Shown here: in pieces, positions 18,397 to 27,415 of the stretch
How positions within the stretch are numbered: the first letter of the stretch is position 1
How the letters are laid out: every line of letters begins with the position of its first letter
Assembly (NCBI GenBank): GCA_045105615.1
Contig: JBGCDS010000027.1
Location: forward strand, 15,806-79,805
From: UBA1858 sp045105615
Lineage (GTDB): Bacteria > Pseudomonadota > Gammaproteobacteria > UBA4575
Direction of reading: 5' to 3'
DNA: 64,000 nucleotides
Program-made: the position numbers and the translations under genes
The notes under the pieces: generated by a model
Database searches by the model: none
The model's input: the letters and a program-made list of their open reading frames with translations, nothing else
What the model was told of the DNA's origin: nothing

Positions 18397-18894
18397 TTAT
18401 GCATACCTAACCGCTATTATACAGTAGACCTGAGTACCTTTGGGTAAACTTACAGAAACCTCATCACCTATACGCCTTTTCATTAATGCACGCGCAAGCG
18501 GCGAATCCATACTGATATATTCTGGCGCATCATCAAACTCATCAGGGCCAACAATTCGATACTCAGATTGCTCACCCTGCTCATCTTCAACCTCTACCCA
18601 AGCGCCAAAATAGACACATTCATCATCATCAGGTGCAGTATCAACAACGGTGATATCACCTAAGCGTTTTTGCAGATACCTGACGCGATAGTCAATTTCA
18701 CGCAGCTGTTTTTTGCCATAGATATATTCAGCATTTTCGGAACGATCTCCTTGAGCAGCAGCCTCTTGCACATTACGTGTGATCTTGGGACGTTTGACTG
18801 TCCATAGGTAGTCATGCTCTTTTTGAAGCCGGTCTTTACCCGCCGCTGTAATGTATTTTGACTTTGGTGGCGCAGGAGGACGATATCGACCCAT
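18397..18894 (-). CDS. greB: Transcription elongation factor GreB
   Basis: 165 aa. An N-terminal coiled coil (YITAAGKDRLQKEHDYLWTV..RPKITRNVQEAAAQGDRSENAEYIYGKKQLREID) carries the acidic tip residues DRSENAEY that stimulate RNA cleavage in backtracked RNA polymerase. The C-terminal FKBP-like domain has FGAWVEVEDEQGE and SPLARALMKRRIGDEV. The YIYGKKQLREIDYR form and the basic patch favour GreB over GreA. It lies in a minus-strand run: a small unknown gene, then greB, then the DUF4124 gene. Confidence 0.93.
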   Translation of the reverse strand: MGRYRPPAPPKSKYITAAGKDRLQKEHDYLWTVKRPKITRNVQEAAAQGDRSENAEYIYGKKQLREIDYRVRYLQKRLGDITVVDTAPDDDECVYFGAWVEVEDEQGEQSEYRIVGPDEFDDAPEYISMDSPLARALMKRRIGDEVSVSLPKGTQVYCIIAVRYA

Positions 18895-18897
18895 AAC

Positions 18898-19119
18898 CTA
18901 CTCGTGTTTAGTCCAGCCATTAAGATCTTCTGGTGCACTATGCTCATCCAGCTGATCCCATACCACATACCCCGTACGTTTATTGTAGACAGAGCGGGCA
19001 GCGTCGTCGGGCGATTCAAAGGTTAATGTAGGCATTCCATCTACCCATAAATCCCACAACCCGTGAGGTTCTTGATGTATCTCAAATTTAGCGACATCTG
19101 TATCTAATGTATATTCCAT
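18898..19119 (-). CDS. Small uncharacterised protein upstream of greB
   Basis: 73 aa from the internal ATG at 19119, preferred over an ATG 15 nt earlier because GAAAG lies in front of it. The protein is acidic with Trp and aromatic residues (FEIHQEPHGLWDLWVDGMPTLTF). No known domain recognised. It ends 3 nt before the greB start, so the two are almost certainly co-transcribed. Confidence 0.6.
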   Translation of the reverse strand: MEYTLDTDVAKFEIHQEPHGLWDLWVDGMPTLTFESPDDAARSVYNKRTGYVVWDQLDEHSAPEDLNGWTKHE

Positions 19120-19181
19120 TATTAGCACTTTCATGAGAGTTTTATATACTAATAATATGTGGGCTTAAGGAGCAATATACA

Positions 19182-19529
19182 ATGTGCAAAGCAAAATTTG
19201 TTTTTCATGGGATATTCTCTGATGTTGTTGATTCCAGCAACACATCCAAACAGATTACTCGAGTGCTATTTGATGTTGAGTTCAAAAAACAATTTCATTC
19301 TCATTTGATGGCTGATGTTGAACTAATCAAAGAAGATGGTGAATTTGAAGTTCGCAGCCAACTCCCATTCACTTGCAAGCAATTTGCAGCCGCAGCAATA
19401 CAGTATTATCAATATGCACTAGGTCCACAGGCAGCCAAAATCAGCCATAGCGGCCCCAAAGGCGCCAGCATCGCAACAAATAATGTGATTCGTGCGCAAT
19501 GGCACACGGAGCTAGAAGCAGAAGATTAA
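19182..19529 (+). CDS. Uncharacterised 115-aa protein
   Basis: 115 aa, soluble, no motif recognised. A good ribosome binding site (AAGGAG) precedes the ATG, which supports it as a real gene. Its promoter region is shared with the divergent small gene in front of greB (62 nt between starts). It ends 10 nt from the convergent TrmB-like gene. Confidence 0.65.
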   Translation: MCKAKFVFHGIFSDVVDSSNTSKQITRVLFDVEFKKQFHSHLMADVELIKEDGEFEVRSQLPFTCKQFAAAAIQYYQYALGPQAAKISHSGPKGASIATNNVIRAQWHTELEAED

Positions 19530-19539
19530 AACCCCGACA

Positions 19540-20223
19540 TCAAACAAACTGAAGTGGATCTGACAAATAGCTCACCACTTCATATAACTGATGACCACTT
19601 TGCTTATATTTTCTTTCGAATGGAGTGAAGGTTGTTTCAACATCAAGCATTAATTCCTCTACAGCCACCTTCTTCGAACCAACCATTTCTAATGCCTGTG
19701 CAAACTCTTGCGCATACACTTCCCAATTAGTGCGCATCGTCAATATGCCTCCCAGCGACATCATAGTTGGAAAGATTGGATGCCCATGCCACCGACGCTG
19801 CAAATGCCCTGGTTTTGGCCATGGGTTTGGATAAAATAAATAATGCCTTTCAACATCCCACCCTGCTTGCTTAATCAGGCGCCATAAGTGCACACAGTCA
19901 CTTTGCAGCAATAATAAATTACTCGGTTGATCGCCATTTGCATGACTTCGTTGCAGACGTTCAATTGATTTATCTACACCGACAACCCTATGTTGCGGAA
20001 ACATTTCAGCTAAACGATAACTACTCTCACCGGTACCACAACCACTGTCCAATATCACTTTATTCGACGACACAAACCGATTGGCAATTTCAAATGCATT
20101 TACTGCGTGCATAGGTATAGACTCTTGGAACACAGAATTTTGATACTTCAGCACTAGCTTAGCCAAATTTTTATGCGGCGATGTTTGACTACTAACAATT
20201 AATGGTGATTTAGCGATACCCAT
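19540..20223 (-). CDS. TrmB-like SAM-dependent methyltransferase
   Basis: 227 aa. SAM motif I is VILDSGCGTGESSYRLAE near residue 58, then VVGVDKSIERLQRS. The TrmB signature appears as FYPNPWPKPGHLQRRWHGHP, where canonical TrmB (tRNA m7G46 methyltransferase) has PDPWPKKRHHKRR. The variant suggests either a divergent TrmB or a TrmB paralogue of unknown target. It is divergent from the oligopeptidase B gene with only 20 nt between starts. Confidence 0.75.
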   Translation of the reverse strand: MGIAKSPLIVSSQTSPHKNLAKLVLKYQNSVFQESIPMHAVNAFEIANRFVSSNKVILDSGCGTGESSYRLAEMFPQHRVVGVDKSIERLQRSHANGDQPSNLLLLQSDCVHLWRLIKQAGWDVERHYLFYPNPWPKPGHLQRRWHGHPIFPTMMSLGGILTMRTNWEVYAQEFAQALEMVGSKKVAVEELMLDVETTFTPFERKYKQSGHQLYEVVSYLSDPLQFV

Positions 20224-20243
20224 AACCTGACACTATAAATTAA

Positions 20244-22310
20244 ATGAAAGCACCTATTGCAAAAAAAATATCCCACGAAATCACCATGCATGGTGACACA
20301 AGAAACGACCAATACGCATGGTTACGCGACCCCGACTGGCAACAGGTCATGCGTGATCCTAATATATTGCGGGAAGACATACGCGACTATCTAGAGCAAG
20401 AGAATGCATTCACTAAAGACTGGATGCAAGACACCGAGCAATTACAAACATCTCTTTTTGAAGAAATGAAAGCACGCATCAAAGAAGATGATTCATCTGT
20501 ACCCAGCAAAGATGGCATTTATCATTATTATGACCGTTACGATATCGGCGCAGAACATTCTTTATATTGCCGCTACCAACAACCTGGGGAAGAACAAATA
20601 CTGTTAGATGCGAACACACTCTCCAAACAGTATGATTACTTCGATATAGGGGAATGCGAACATAGCCCCAACCACCGCTATTTAGCTTACTGCATAGACA
20701 CTAAAGGTTCAGAGTTTTACACTCTGTATATTCTAGACTTAAACAATGGAGAATATTTAGCAGAATCGATAAACAATATCCAAGGTAACTTCGTATGGGC
20801 CATGGATAGCGAAACACTTTTTTACACTACGCTAGATTCCAATCATCGCCCTGACAAAGTATTTCGTCATACTTTAAACACCTCTCCACAACAAGACGAG
20901 TTGGTTTATCAAGAAACTGATTCTGGATTCTTTGTTGGCTTAGACAGAACAGAATCGAATCGCTTTATTTTAATTTCTGTTCACGACCACACCACCAGCG
21001 AACTTCACTATCTAGACGCTTATCAACCACGGCAAAACTTCACCCTCTTCCAAGCACGTTGCACAGATATTGAATACTCCATAACTGACCATAATGATAC
21101 TTGGTACATCACTACCAATGCAGATGATTGCGCAGATTACAAAATAATGTGCGCCCCATTAGAGAACACAAACCGTGAGCACTGGAAAGATTTTTATTTG
21201 CCTGCCAAAGGAACACTATTAAGAGGCATCTATATGTTCCAAGCATACCTGGTCCGTTACGAGCGTAGCCAAGGACTGCCAAAAATTATTATTGCTCCTT
21301 TAGACGCCGACACATCTGAATACGCAATCGAATTTGATGAAGAAGCTTATGAATTGGGTATAGACCCCGGACTGGAATTTGATACCACTCTAGTGCGCTT
21401 CTCGTATACATCGATGACCACACCCAGCCAAGTGTTTGATTTCGACATGCAACAACGCACGCGTGAACTACGCAAAGAACAACAGGTTCCATCAGGACAT
21501 AATGCCAACGATTATGTTACCAAACGCATTTTTGCTCGCGCACAGGATGGCACAAACATCCCTATTTCATTACTTTATAAACACGACACTATGATTGATG
21601 GCAGTGCACCCTTACTTCTTTATGGATACGGATCTTATGGCAGCAGCATGCCAGCAAGTTTTTCTACCAGCAGATTCAGCTTAGTCAATCGTGGTTATGT
21701 GTATGCGATTGCACATATACGTGGCGGCATGGAATTAGGTTATGCCTGGTACACCGATGGCAAGCTTAAAAACAAGAAAAATACTTTCACTGACTTTATC
21801 GCTGCAGGGCAATATTTAGTAAAGAACAAATACACCTGTCACGGTAATATTACTGTGCATGGCGGTTCAGCAGGCGGCATGTTAATTGGTGCAGTGATAA
21901 ATCTTCAACCCGACTTATTTCACTCCGCTATCGCAGACGTTCCTTTTGTCGATGTGTTAAACACTATGAGCGATGATAGCCTGCCTCTAACGCCACCAGA
22001 ATGGCCAGAATGGGGAAACCCCATTACTCATACTGAGGACTACCATTACATCAAAAGTTATTCACCCTATGACAACATTCAATCTCAGCCATATCCGCAT
22101 CTATTAATTACCGCCGGCCTAACAGACCCTCGTGTGACTTACTGGGAACCTGCCAAATGGGCAGCGAGACTACGCGAGCTAAAAACTGATAACAATGTAG
22201 TGCTATTGAAGACTAATATGGATTCAGGGCACGCTGGTGCATCTGGCAGATTTGACAGCCTAAAAGAGGTCGCCTTGATGTACGCATTTGTATTAAAATT
22301 GCGCAAATAG
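20244..22310 (+). CDS. ptrB: Oligopeptidase B (prolyl oligopeptidase family serine peptidase)
   Basis: 688 aa, family-typical length. N-terminal seven-bladed beta-propeller, then an alpha/beta hydrolase domain. The catalytic triad is visible: Ser542 in VHGGSAGGML, Asp628 in GLTDPRVTYWEPAKW and His663 in DSGHAGASGR. The HIRGGMELGYAWYTDGKL segment and paired Glu residues in the propeller fit cleavage after basic residues of short peptides in the cytoplasm. The N-terminal sequence HGDTRNDQYAWLRD is a hallmark of the family. Confidence 0.95.
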   Translation: MKAPIAKKISHEITMHGDTRNDQYAWLRDPDWQQVMRDPNILREDIRDYLEQENAFTKDWMQDTEQLQTSLFEEMKARIKEDDSSVPSKDGIYHYYDRYDIGAEHSLYCRYQQPGEEQILLDANTLSKQYDYFDIGECEHSPNHRYLAYCIDTKGSEFYTLYILDLNNGEYLAESINNIQGNFVWAMDSETLFYTTLDSNHRPDKVFRHTLNTSPQQDELVYQETDSGFFVGLDRTESNRFILISVHDHTTSELHYLDAYQPRQNFTLFQARCTDIEYSITDHNDTWYITTNADDCADYKIMCAPLENTNREHWKDFYLPAKGTLLRGIYMFQAYLVRYERSQGLPKIIIAPLDADTSEYAIEFDEEAYELGIDPGLEFDTTLVRFSYTSMTTPSQVFDFDMQQRTRELRKEQQVPSGHNANDYVTKRIFARAQDGTNIPISLLYKHDTMIDGSAPLLLYGYGSYGSSMPASFSTSRFSLVNRGYVYAIAHIRGGMELGYAWYTDGKLKNKKNTFTDFIAAGQYLVKNKYTCHGNITVHGGSAGGMLIGAVINLQPDLFHSAIADVPFVDVLNTMSDDSLPLTPPEWPEWGNPITHTEDYHYIKSYSPYDNIQSQPYPHLLITAGLTDPRVTYWEPAKWAARLRELKTDNNVVLLKTNMDSGHAGASGRFDSLKEVALMYAFVLKLRK

Positions 22311-22539
22311 ACGTTTTTTTCACCTCTTCAAAAATGAAAATATTGCTCGAATTTAGAGAAATAGTATAACTTACTGTTTTATATAATATTTACTGGTTAT
22401 CGCTATTTTGTACAAAGCACGCTATTTGAGAAATTTATACTAGACAAGAGCCGTTAGATGTCTAAAATGACCAATCTTTTTTAGCGAACACTAATATAAC
22501 TATAATTCGCAGAAGTCCAAGGAACGAAAGGGAATCTCA

Positions 22540-22755
22540 ATGACGAATGAAAACCTCATCAAACGTGATGAAGACACAGGCTACATAATCGCCTGGAAGC
22601 ATAAGTATGACTTTCAAACTGGCAAGTTCGACGAGCAAATGACATACGGCGAAGCATGTAAAAAATGTGAAGAGTTAATCGCAGGTGATGCAGAAAAGAC
22701 TTATTGGCCACATAAAGTTAAGCCAGCACCTGAGTGGCATATTCTTTATAGTTAA
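22540..22755 (+). CDS. Small uncharacterised protein
   Basis: 71 aa: soluble, Lys/Glu-rich, with CKKCEEL in the middle and an aromatic C-terminus (YWPHKVKPAPEWHILYS). A plausible ribosome binding site (AAGGGAA) lies upstream, and a 229-nt AT-rich leader separates it from ptrB. No family recognised. It is convergent with pdxH, 5 nt apart. Confidence 0.6.
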   Translation: MTNENLIKRDEDTGYIIAWKHKYDFQTGKFDEQMTYGEACKKCEELIAGDAEKTYWPHKVKPAPEWHILYS

Positions 22756-22760
22756 TCTAC

Positions 22761-23354
22761 TTACGGAGACAGTCTTTCAATAGTCCAGTCTCCGTTAGCC
22801 CCTCTGTTATATTTCAACCGGTCATGTAGTCGACTTGGTCTACCTTGCCAGAACTCAATGGCCGTGGGTATTACACGATAACCTCCCCAAAAGCCTGGTC
22901 TAGGAATCACAACTAAATCTTTATACTGCTCCTCTACCGCGTCAACCTGCTCGCGAAGCTCTTTATATGTAGTCATAACAGCGCTTTGCTTTGAAGCAAT
23001 AGCACCTAGCTGACTGCCTCGTGGGCGAGAATGAAAGTAAGCATCACTTTCCTCATCGCTGACCTTCTCAATTCTCCCCTCAATACGCACTTGTCTTTCT
23101 AATACGCCCCACCAAAAACACAAAGCAACGTCAGAACAGCTAGACATATCCTTTGCTTTGCGACTATCGTAATTGGTATAAAAAACAAACCCACGTTCAT
23201 CAACGCTTTTAAGCAACACCATTCGCGATGACAACCCATCCTGCTGAGAATAGGTAGCCAAATTCATTGCTGTTGGCTCGGGCATATCAGTATTCACTGC
23301 TTGATCCAACCATCTTTTAAATTGTTCTATTGGATTTTCATCAAGCTCTGACAT
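22761..23354 (-). CDS. pdxH: Pyridoxamine 5'-phosphate oxidase
   Basis: 197 aa from the ATG at 23354, chosen because MSELDENPIEQFKRWLDQAV is the usual N-terminus and GGGAAG precedes it; the open frame extends 24 codons upstream. FMN and substrate motifs are present: EPTAMNLAT, SRMVLLKSVDERGFVFYTNYDSRKA (read as family resemblance), CFWWGVLERQVRIEGR and the C-terminal RPSRLHDRLKY. It oxidises pyridoxamine/pyridoxine phosphate to PLP with O2. Confidence 0.95.
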   Translation of the reverse strand: MSELDENPIEQFKRWLDQAVNTDMPEPTAMNLATYSQQDGLSSRMVLLKSVDERGFVFYTNYDSRKAKDMSSCSDVALCFWWGVLERQVRIEGRIEKVSDEESDAYFHSRPRGSQLGAIASKQSAVMTTYKELREQVDAVEEQYKDLVVIPRPGFWGGYRVIPTAIEFWQGRPSRLHDRLKYNRGANGDWTIERLSP

Positions 23355-23434
23355 AATTAACTTCCCTACTTTATAATCTTTTCTTTGTTGCAAAATGTTA
23401 TCTTTATTATCCACAAGTTCTCTCAAGCTATCGC

Positions 23435-23656
23435 ATGGGCTCTATCACAGTTACCTTATCAATTAGCACACAAGAATTTGAGCGATTATATCGAGGTCAA
23501 GTCCGTGATGTGATTTGCACTGCAACCGACGGTCGCACTGTTCAGTTCCCAGCTAATGTACTCAGACAGTTTCTAACCCACAACGGCGTGCATGGTGAGT
23601 TCGAGATATTTTTTACTAGCGACAATCGATTCTCTAAAATTAAAAAATCGAAATAA
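23435..23656 (+). CDS. DUF2835 family protein
   Basis: 73 aa. ISTQEFERLYRGQVRDV, then DGRTVQFPANVLRQFLTHNGVHGEF and a final FKI-like strand make the DUF2835 signature. Small single-domain protein of unknown function, found widely in gammaproteobacteria. Divergent from pdxH (80 nt between starts) and convergent with the DCC-protein gene. Confidence 0.8.
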   Translation: MGSITVTLSISTQEFERLYRGQVRDVICTATDGRTVQFPANVLRQFLTHNGVHGEFEIFFTSDNRFSKIKKSK

Positions 23657-23687
23657 AAAACAATCTCGACTTATGCAGCAAAGACTA

Positions 23688-24059
23688 TCATTTATTGATC
23701 TTACACACCTGATTTTTCTTATATCGCCAGTCAGCAAAACGCTTATAGAAAAAATCCAATAAAGCAATCAGCTTGAATTTAGTCACGACAAATCCAAGCA
23801 CTCTATAATACTTCAGAGAATTCCATATCAATGCAAAAGCAGCTGCACCTGTAACGATAGTGCCATCACTATGTACCGCATGAATCCGCCTAAGTAATGT
23901 TTCTTTACTGAACCCATAATGTTGAATATCATCCCATGACGAATTAATACCCAGCCAATGAATATCATGTAATGGCTTTAATTTTTTATAATGCTCAATT
24001 TCGGCATCACAAAGTGGGCATGCATCATCATAAAATACAATATGCGGGTTTGTACTCAA
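23688..24059 (-). CDS. DCC-family thiol-disulfide oxidoreductase-like protein (DUF393)
   Basis: 123 aa. The N-terminus HIVFYDDACPLCDAEIEHYKK has the DxxCxxC motif of the DCC family, followed by INSSWDDIQHYGFSKETLLRRIHAV and a C-terminal half with AAFALIWNSLKYYRVLG. Predicted thioredoxin-like redox protein of unknown partner. It starts 17 nt after the histidine kinase stop on the same strand and is likely co-transcribed with the two-component system. Confidence 0.82.
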   Translation of the reverse strand: MSTNPHIVFYDDACPLCDAEIEHYKKLKPLHDIHWLGINSSWDDIQHYGFSKETLLRRIHAVHSDGTIVTGAAAFALIWNSLKYYRVLGFVVTKFKLIALLDFFYKRFADWRYKKNQVCKINK

Positions 24060-24076
24060 TTCAAATCATCCTTAAT

Positions 24077-25087
24077 TTATAAATCTAGTGTTACTCGAAG
24101 ACCAGACTTATTTTCTACAAGTTGAATATTTGCGTCATGCAATTCCAATACAGCGCTGACCAAACTCAAACCTAAACCAGCACCCTGCTGTGACTGTTGA
24201 CTTGGGTCGCGATAAAATCGCTCAAATACTTTGTGCCTAGATTCTAGAGGTATTCCAGGGCCGTTGTCATCAATATGTACTTTACACCCCCGCTTATAGG
24301 GCTCCATTTTAACATTGATCACACCACCCTCAGAGGTGAATTTAATCGCGTTATCCAGCAAATTAGCGATCACTTGAAACATTAGATCTCGATCACCAAT
24401 ATAAGATGCCGGCTGCGTTTTTATCGTTATGCACTGGCTTTTTTCTTGTGCAAGCGGGTCATATAACCCTACTGCATCTTCAATCAGTTTTTGCAAATCA
24501 AACTCAACAAACTTAAGGGGTTGACGGCCCGACTCAATACTAGAAAGACTAAGCAGCGAATTGAACGTCTTAAGCAAACCATCGACTTCAGTCACAAGCT
24601 GCTCATCCTGCTGAGCGTCCAATTTATTTCTCAATCGCGCCAAGGGTGTACGCAAATCATGCGCGATAGTATCAGTTATATGTTGCACACCAGACATTAG
24701 CTTTTCTATCTTGTCTAACATACTGTTCAACACCTGGGACAAAAAACTCAAATCATCCCAGCGAGAATCTACCTTCAAGCGCTTTGTTAAATCGCCCGTC
24801 GACATAATTTCATCCGCAGTATCTGCGATACGGTTAATTCGCGTCACAACAAAAATACTAATAAGGTAGCCAGCAATCACTAACATTAACAACGGCACGA
24901 CACCAGCAATAATTAATACCACTACAACATTTTGAGAATCATCACTAGTAGACTGCAAATAGAAATACAACGCAGCACTCAAACAAGCCGTTGAAAACAA
25001 TAACAACAACAAGAATAAATTAGCCACCTTAAAACTCGAGCTCTTCTTATACTCTCTAGCAATCTTCAATGATGTATCCTGAACCAC
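24077..25087 (-). CDS. Sensor histidine kinase (HAMP type)
   Basis: About 330 aa. Two membrane helices (about 23-45 and 54-80) flank a very short periplasmic loop of roughly ten residues, so sensing is probably intramembrane or via partners. HAMP follows (82-130), then the H-box AHDLRTPLARLRNKL with His143, N-box VIANLLDNAIKFT, G1 DDNGPGIP and G2 GAGLGLSLV. The start is uncertain: GTG at 25087 overlaps the regulator gene by 32 nt, and a TTG lies a few codons downstream. It pairs with the response regulator directly upstream. Confidence 0.9.
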   Translation of the reverse strand: MVQDTSLKIAREYKKSSSFKVANLFLLLLLFSTACLSAALYFYLQSTSDDSQNVVVVLIIAGVVPLLMLVIAGYLISIFVVTRINRIADTADEIMSTGDLTKRLKVDSRWDDLSFLSQVLNSMLDKIEKLMSGVQHITDTIAHDLRTPLARLRNKLDAQQDEQLVTEVDGLLKTFNSLLSLSSIESGRQPLKFVEFDLQKLIEDAVGLYDPLAQEKSQCITIKTQPASYIGDRDLMFQVIANLLDNAIKFTSEGGVINVKMEPYKRGCKVHIDDNGPGIPLESRHKVFERFYRDPSQQSQQGAGLGLSLVSAVLELHDANIQLVENKSGLRVTLDL

Positions 25088-25733
25088 GCTTGGTTTTAAT
25101 TAAGTACTGAGGATCATCCTGGTCGATTTTATGCCTAAGCCTGCTAACATGAACGTCAATCACATTGGTTTGCGGATCAAAATGGTAATCCCAAACATAC
25201 TCAAGCAACATAGTGCGAGTAACAACCTGTCCTTTATTACGCAGCAAATACTCTAGCAATCTAAACTCGGTAGCCTGCAAAACAATTTCTTTATTACCGC
25301 GATTTGCTTCCCTCTTAAGCAAATCTAATTCTACATCACGCGCATGCAGCACTGTTTCAGATTCAGCTGCATGCTGGTTTCTTCGATACAACGCTTCTAT
25401 TCGTGCAGTTAACTCAGAAAATGCAAATGGCTTCACGAGATAATCATCACCGCCTGACCGCAGACCTTTTACCCGGTCATCCACCTCTCCTAACGCACTA
25501 AAAATAAGTATTGGTGTTAAGTTGCCAGCACCACGCAGTGTTTTTGTAATAGTTAGACCGTCCACCTCAGGCAACATACGATCAATCAGCATTACATCGT
25601 ATTGCTCAGTTGTTGCCAGAAACAGACCATCTCTACCATTCACAGTCACGTCAACGACGTGGCCATCCTCTGTCAAACCTTTCTGCAGGTAATCCAGTAA
25701 TTCCTGATCATCTTCGATACATAATATTCGCAT
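25056..25733 (-). CDS. OmpR/PhoB-family response regulator
   Basis: 225 aa. Receiver domain: acidic pocket EDD at 7-9, phospho-acceptor Asp51 in VMLIDRMLPEVDG, and Lys101 in YLVKPFAF. The winged-helix DNA-binding domain (about 130-222) has VTRTMLLEYVWDYHFDPQTNVIDVHVSRLRHKID-type recognition helix residues. It is first in the operon with the kinase and the DCC protein and is divergent from the lipid-modification operon across 170 nt that hold a perfect palindrome. This makes control of that operon by this regulator plausible but unproven. Confidence 0.93.
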   Translation of the reverse strand: MRILCIEDDQELLDYLQKGLTEDGHVVDVTVNGRDGLFLATTEQYDVMLIDRMLPEVDGLTITKTLRGAGNLTPILIFSALGEVDDRVKGLRSGGDDYLVKPFAFSELTARIEALYRRNQHAAESETVLHARDVELDLLKREANRGNKEIVLQATEFRLLEYLLRNKGQVVTRTMLLEYVWDYHFDPQTNVIDVHVSRLRHKIDQDDPQYLIKTKRGSGYIIEDC

Positions 25734-25812
25734 AACAGTGAGGCAGTTTATAGCAAGCCAGAATTTTATTCGATATCACCAATAATAGTGAATATGCCCA
25801 TAGCTCAACATA

Positions 25813-25844
25813 AACCCAACATTAAATATATTTAATGTTGGGTT
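25813..25844. promoter_or_regulatory. Perfect 32-bp palindrome in a divergent promoter region
   Basis: Half-site AACCCAACATTAAATA (25813-25828) is followed without a gap by its exact reverse complement (25829-25844). It lies between the divergent response-regulator gene and the eight-gene lipid operon, 61 nt before the operon's first start codon. It may be an operator or a transcript hairpin. No gene ends here, so a plain terminator role would be odd. Confidence 0.6.
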
Positions 25845-25904
25845 CACTCAATATTTATCCTGAGCGTGAGACGATGTGCCAACATCACAGCAACAGAGTT
25901 GGAG

Positions 25905-26459
25905 ATGAATAAATTTGATTTATTGTTTTTGGTATTCATGCTTTGCTTTGCTAACAACAGCATTGCCGAGAAAGAAATAGTGGGTGAGTTACCCGAAATA
26001 GTTTCCAATCAATGGAACGTAACTGAAAAAAAAGGCGATACACGATTCAAAAAATTAGGCCTGCATATTTACGATGCTTCTTTATGGTCACTTGCTGATA
26101 GCAAAACACTAGAGCATTCTACTAACGCAACTGCTTTATCGATAATTTATGCACGAAACATTAAAGCGCATCGATTATTGTCCAGTACACATAAAGAATG
26201 GAAACATCTTGGATTTGCACATCAGCACCCATTAGATGCATGGTTAGATGCACTAGAAAATATATGGCCCGATATCAAGGATGGTGATTATCTAGTTTTT
26301 GTCAACTACCACGATGGTAACAACGCATTTTATTCTGGCACCAAGCTTCTTGGCAGCATCAATGATTCGACATTTGGCTCGGCCTTCTTGGATATTTGGC
26401 TAAACAAAAACGCCCGATATCAAAAACATAGAAAGGAGTTAATCGGTGAGAAAATATGA
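25905..26459 (+). CDS. Chalcone-isomerase-like exported protein
   Basis: 184 aa from the ATG at 25905, which gives a good signal peptide (LLFLVFMLCFANNSIAEKE); the frame is open 13 codons upstream. The mature part has KKLGLHIYDASLWS, then IYARNIKAHRLLSSTHKEW and DGDYLVFVNYHDGNNAFYSGTKLLGSI, which is the bacterial chalcone isomerase-like fold. Such proteins bind hydrophobic molecules such as fatty acids and need not be enzymes. First gene of the eight-gene operon ending at 32033; the next gene overlaps it by 14 nt. Confidence 0.8.
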   Translation: MNKFDLLFLVFMLCFANNSIAEKEIVGELPEIVSNQWNVTEKKGDTRFKKLGLHIYDASLWSLADSKTLEHSTNATALSIIYARNIKAHRLLSSTHKEWKHLGFAHQHPLDAWLDALENIWPDIKDGDYLVFVNYHDGNNAFYSGTKLLGSINDSTFGSAFLDIWLNKNARYQKHRKELIGEKI

Positions 26460-26997
26460 TTTTCGACTAATATTATTAGCCATTGCTCTCAGCGTCTCGT
26501 TATCCGCCTGTAGCACCACACTTGACGAATACGAGAACACAGCACCAGAATTCGATTTGCAGCAGTTCTTCACTGGAGAACTAAAAGGCTGGGGTCTAGT
26601 TAAAGACTGGCAAGGCAAGGTCACTCAACGTTTTAGTGTAGCGCTTGATGGAAAGTGGGAGCAAAACAAAGGCACTCTTTATGAATTATTCACCTATTCA
26701 GACGGCAGATCCCAAGAGCGCATCTGGCAATTAGAAAAACTCAAAGATGGTAAAAGCCTCGGCCGAGCTAATGATGTGGTTGGAGACGCCAATGGAAAAC
26801 AAGAGGGTTTTGCTTTCAACTGGTCCTACCAATTATTAGTAGATACTAAAAATGGCCCCATAGCAGTGAATTTAAACGACTGGATTTATCAAATAGACAG
26901 TCATGCGCTTGTTAGTGAAGCTCAGATTAAAAAATTCGGCTTCAATGTTGGTGAAGTACTCGTTTTCATCGTCAAACAGGATCAAAAAAATGGATGA
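26446..26997 (+). CDS. DUF3833 family lipoprotein
   Basis: 183 aa, GTG start with AAAGGAG upstream. The N-terminus LLAIALSVSLSACSTTLDEYE has a clear lipobox (LSAC), so it is an envelope lipoprotein. The body matches DUF3833: APEFDLQQFFTGELKGWGLVKD and FAFNWSYQLLVDTKNGPI. Biochemical role unknown, perhaps lipid presentation or quality control. The gene overlaps both neighbours (14 nt upstream, 8 nt downstream), which shows translational coupling. Confidence 0.82.
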   Translation: MRKYDFRLILLAIALSVSLSACSTTLDEYENTAPEFDLQQFFTGELKGWGLVKDWQGKVTQRFSVALDGKWEQNKGTLYELFTYSDGRSQERIWQLEKLKDGKSLGRANDVVGDANGKQEGFAFNWSYQLLVDTKNGPIAVNLNDWIYQIDSHALVSEAQIKKFGFNVGEVLVFIVKQDQKNG

Positions 26998-27415
26998 CAA
27001 ACTCATCACAAGCTTCGTAGATGACATGAACTCACTATCAAAAAACAATATCAGTGAAGTATTAGAAAAAGTCTATACCGACGAAATTGAATTCATTGAT
27101 CCCGTCAAAGGCATCCATGGCTTGGACGACCTTACTAGCTACTTTGCAGGCTTATACAAAAGCGTAGATCATTGCCACTTTACTATTAACAACTACATTC
27201 CCCACGGAGATCTACACTCTATAGAATGGAAAATGAAACTCAAGCATCAAAAGTTAGCAAAAAATAAAGAAATCACTTTAGATGGTGCATCATTTATTCG
27301 CTTTAAAGACAACAAAGTATGCTATCACCGCGATTACTATGACCTTGGCGCATTGATATACGAAAGAATTCCTATTTTAGGCTCAGCAGTAAGGATGGTG
27401 CGTAATGCTTTCTAA
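26990..27415 (+). CDS. NTF2/SnoaL-like protein
   Basis: 141 aa from the ATG at 26990; the open frame runs 29 codons further into the previous gene, but the sequence there is its out-of-frame shadow. ISEVLEKVYTDEIEFIDPVKGIHGLDDLTSYFAGLY is typical of the NTF2-like cone fold (SnoaL/ketosteroid isomerase superfamily). The conserved C-terminal SFIRFKDNKVCYHRDYYDLGALIYERIPILGS is typical of the version found in this operon. Likely binds a hydrophobic intermediate. Confidence 0.8.
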   Translation: MDDKLITSFVDDMNSLSKNNISEVLEKVYTDEIEFIDPVKGIHGLDDLTSYFAGLYKSVDHCHFTINNYIPHGDLHSIEWKMKLKHQKLAKNKEITLDGASFIRFKDNKVCYHRDYYDLGALIYERIPILGSAVRMVRNAF

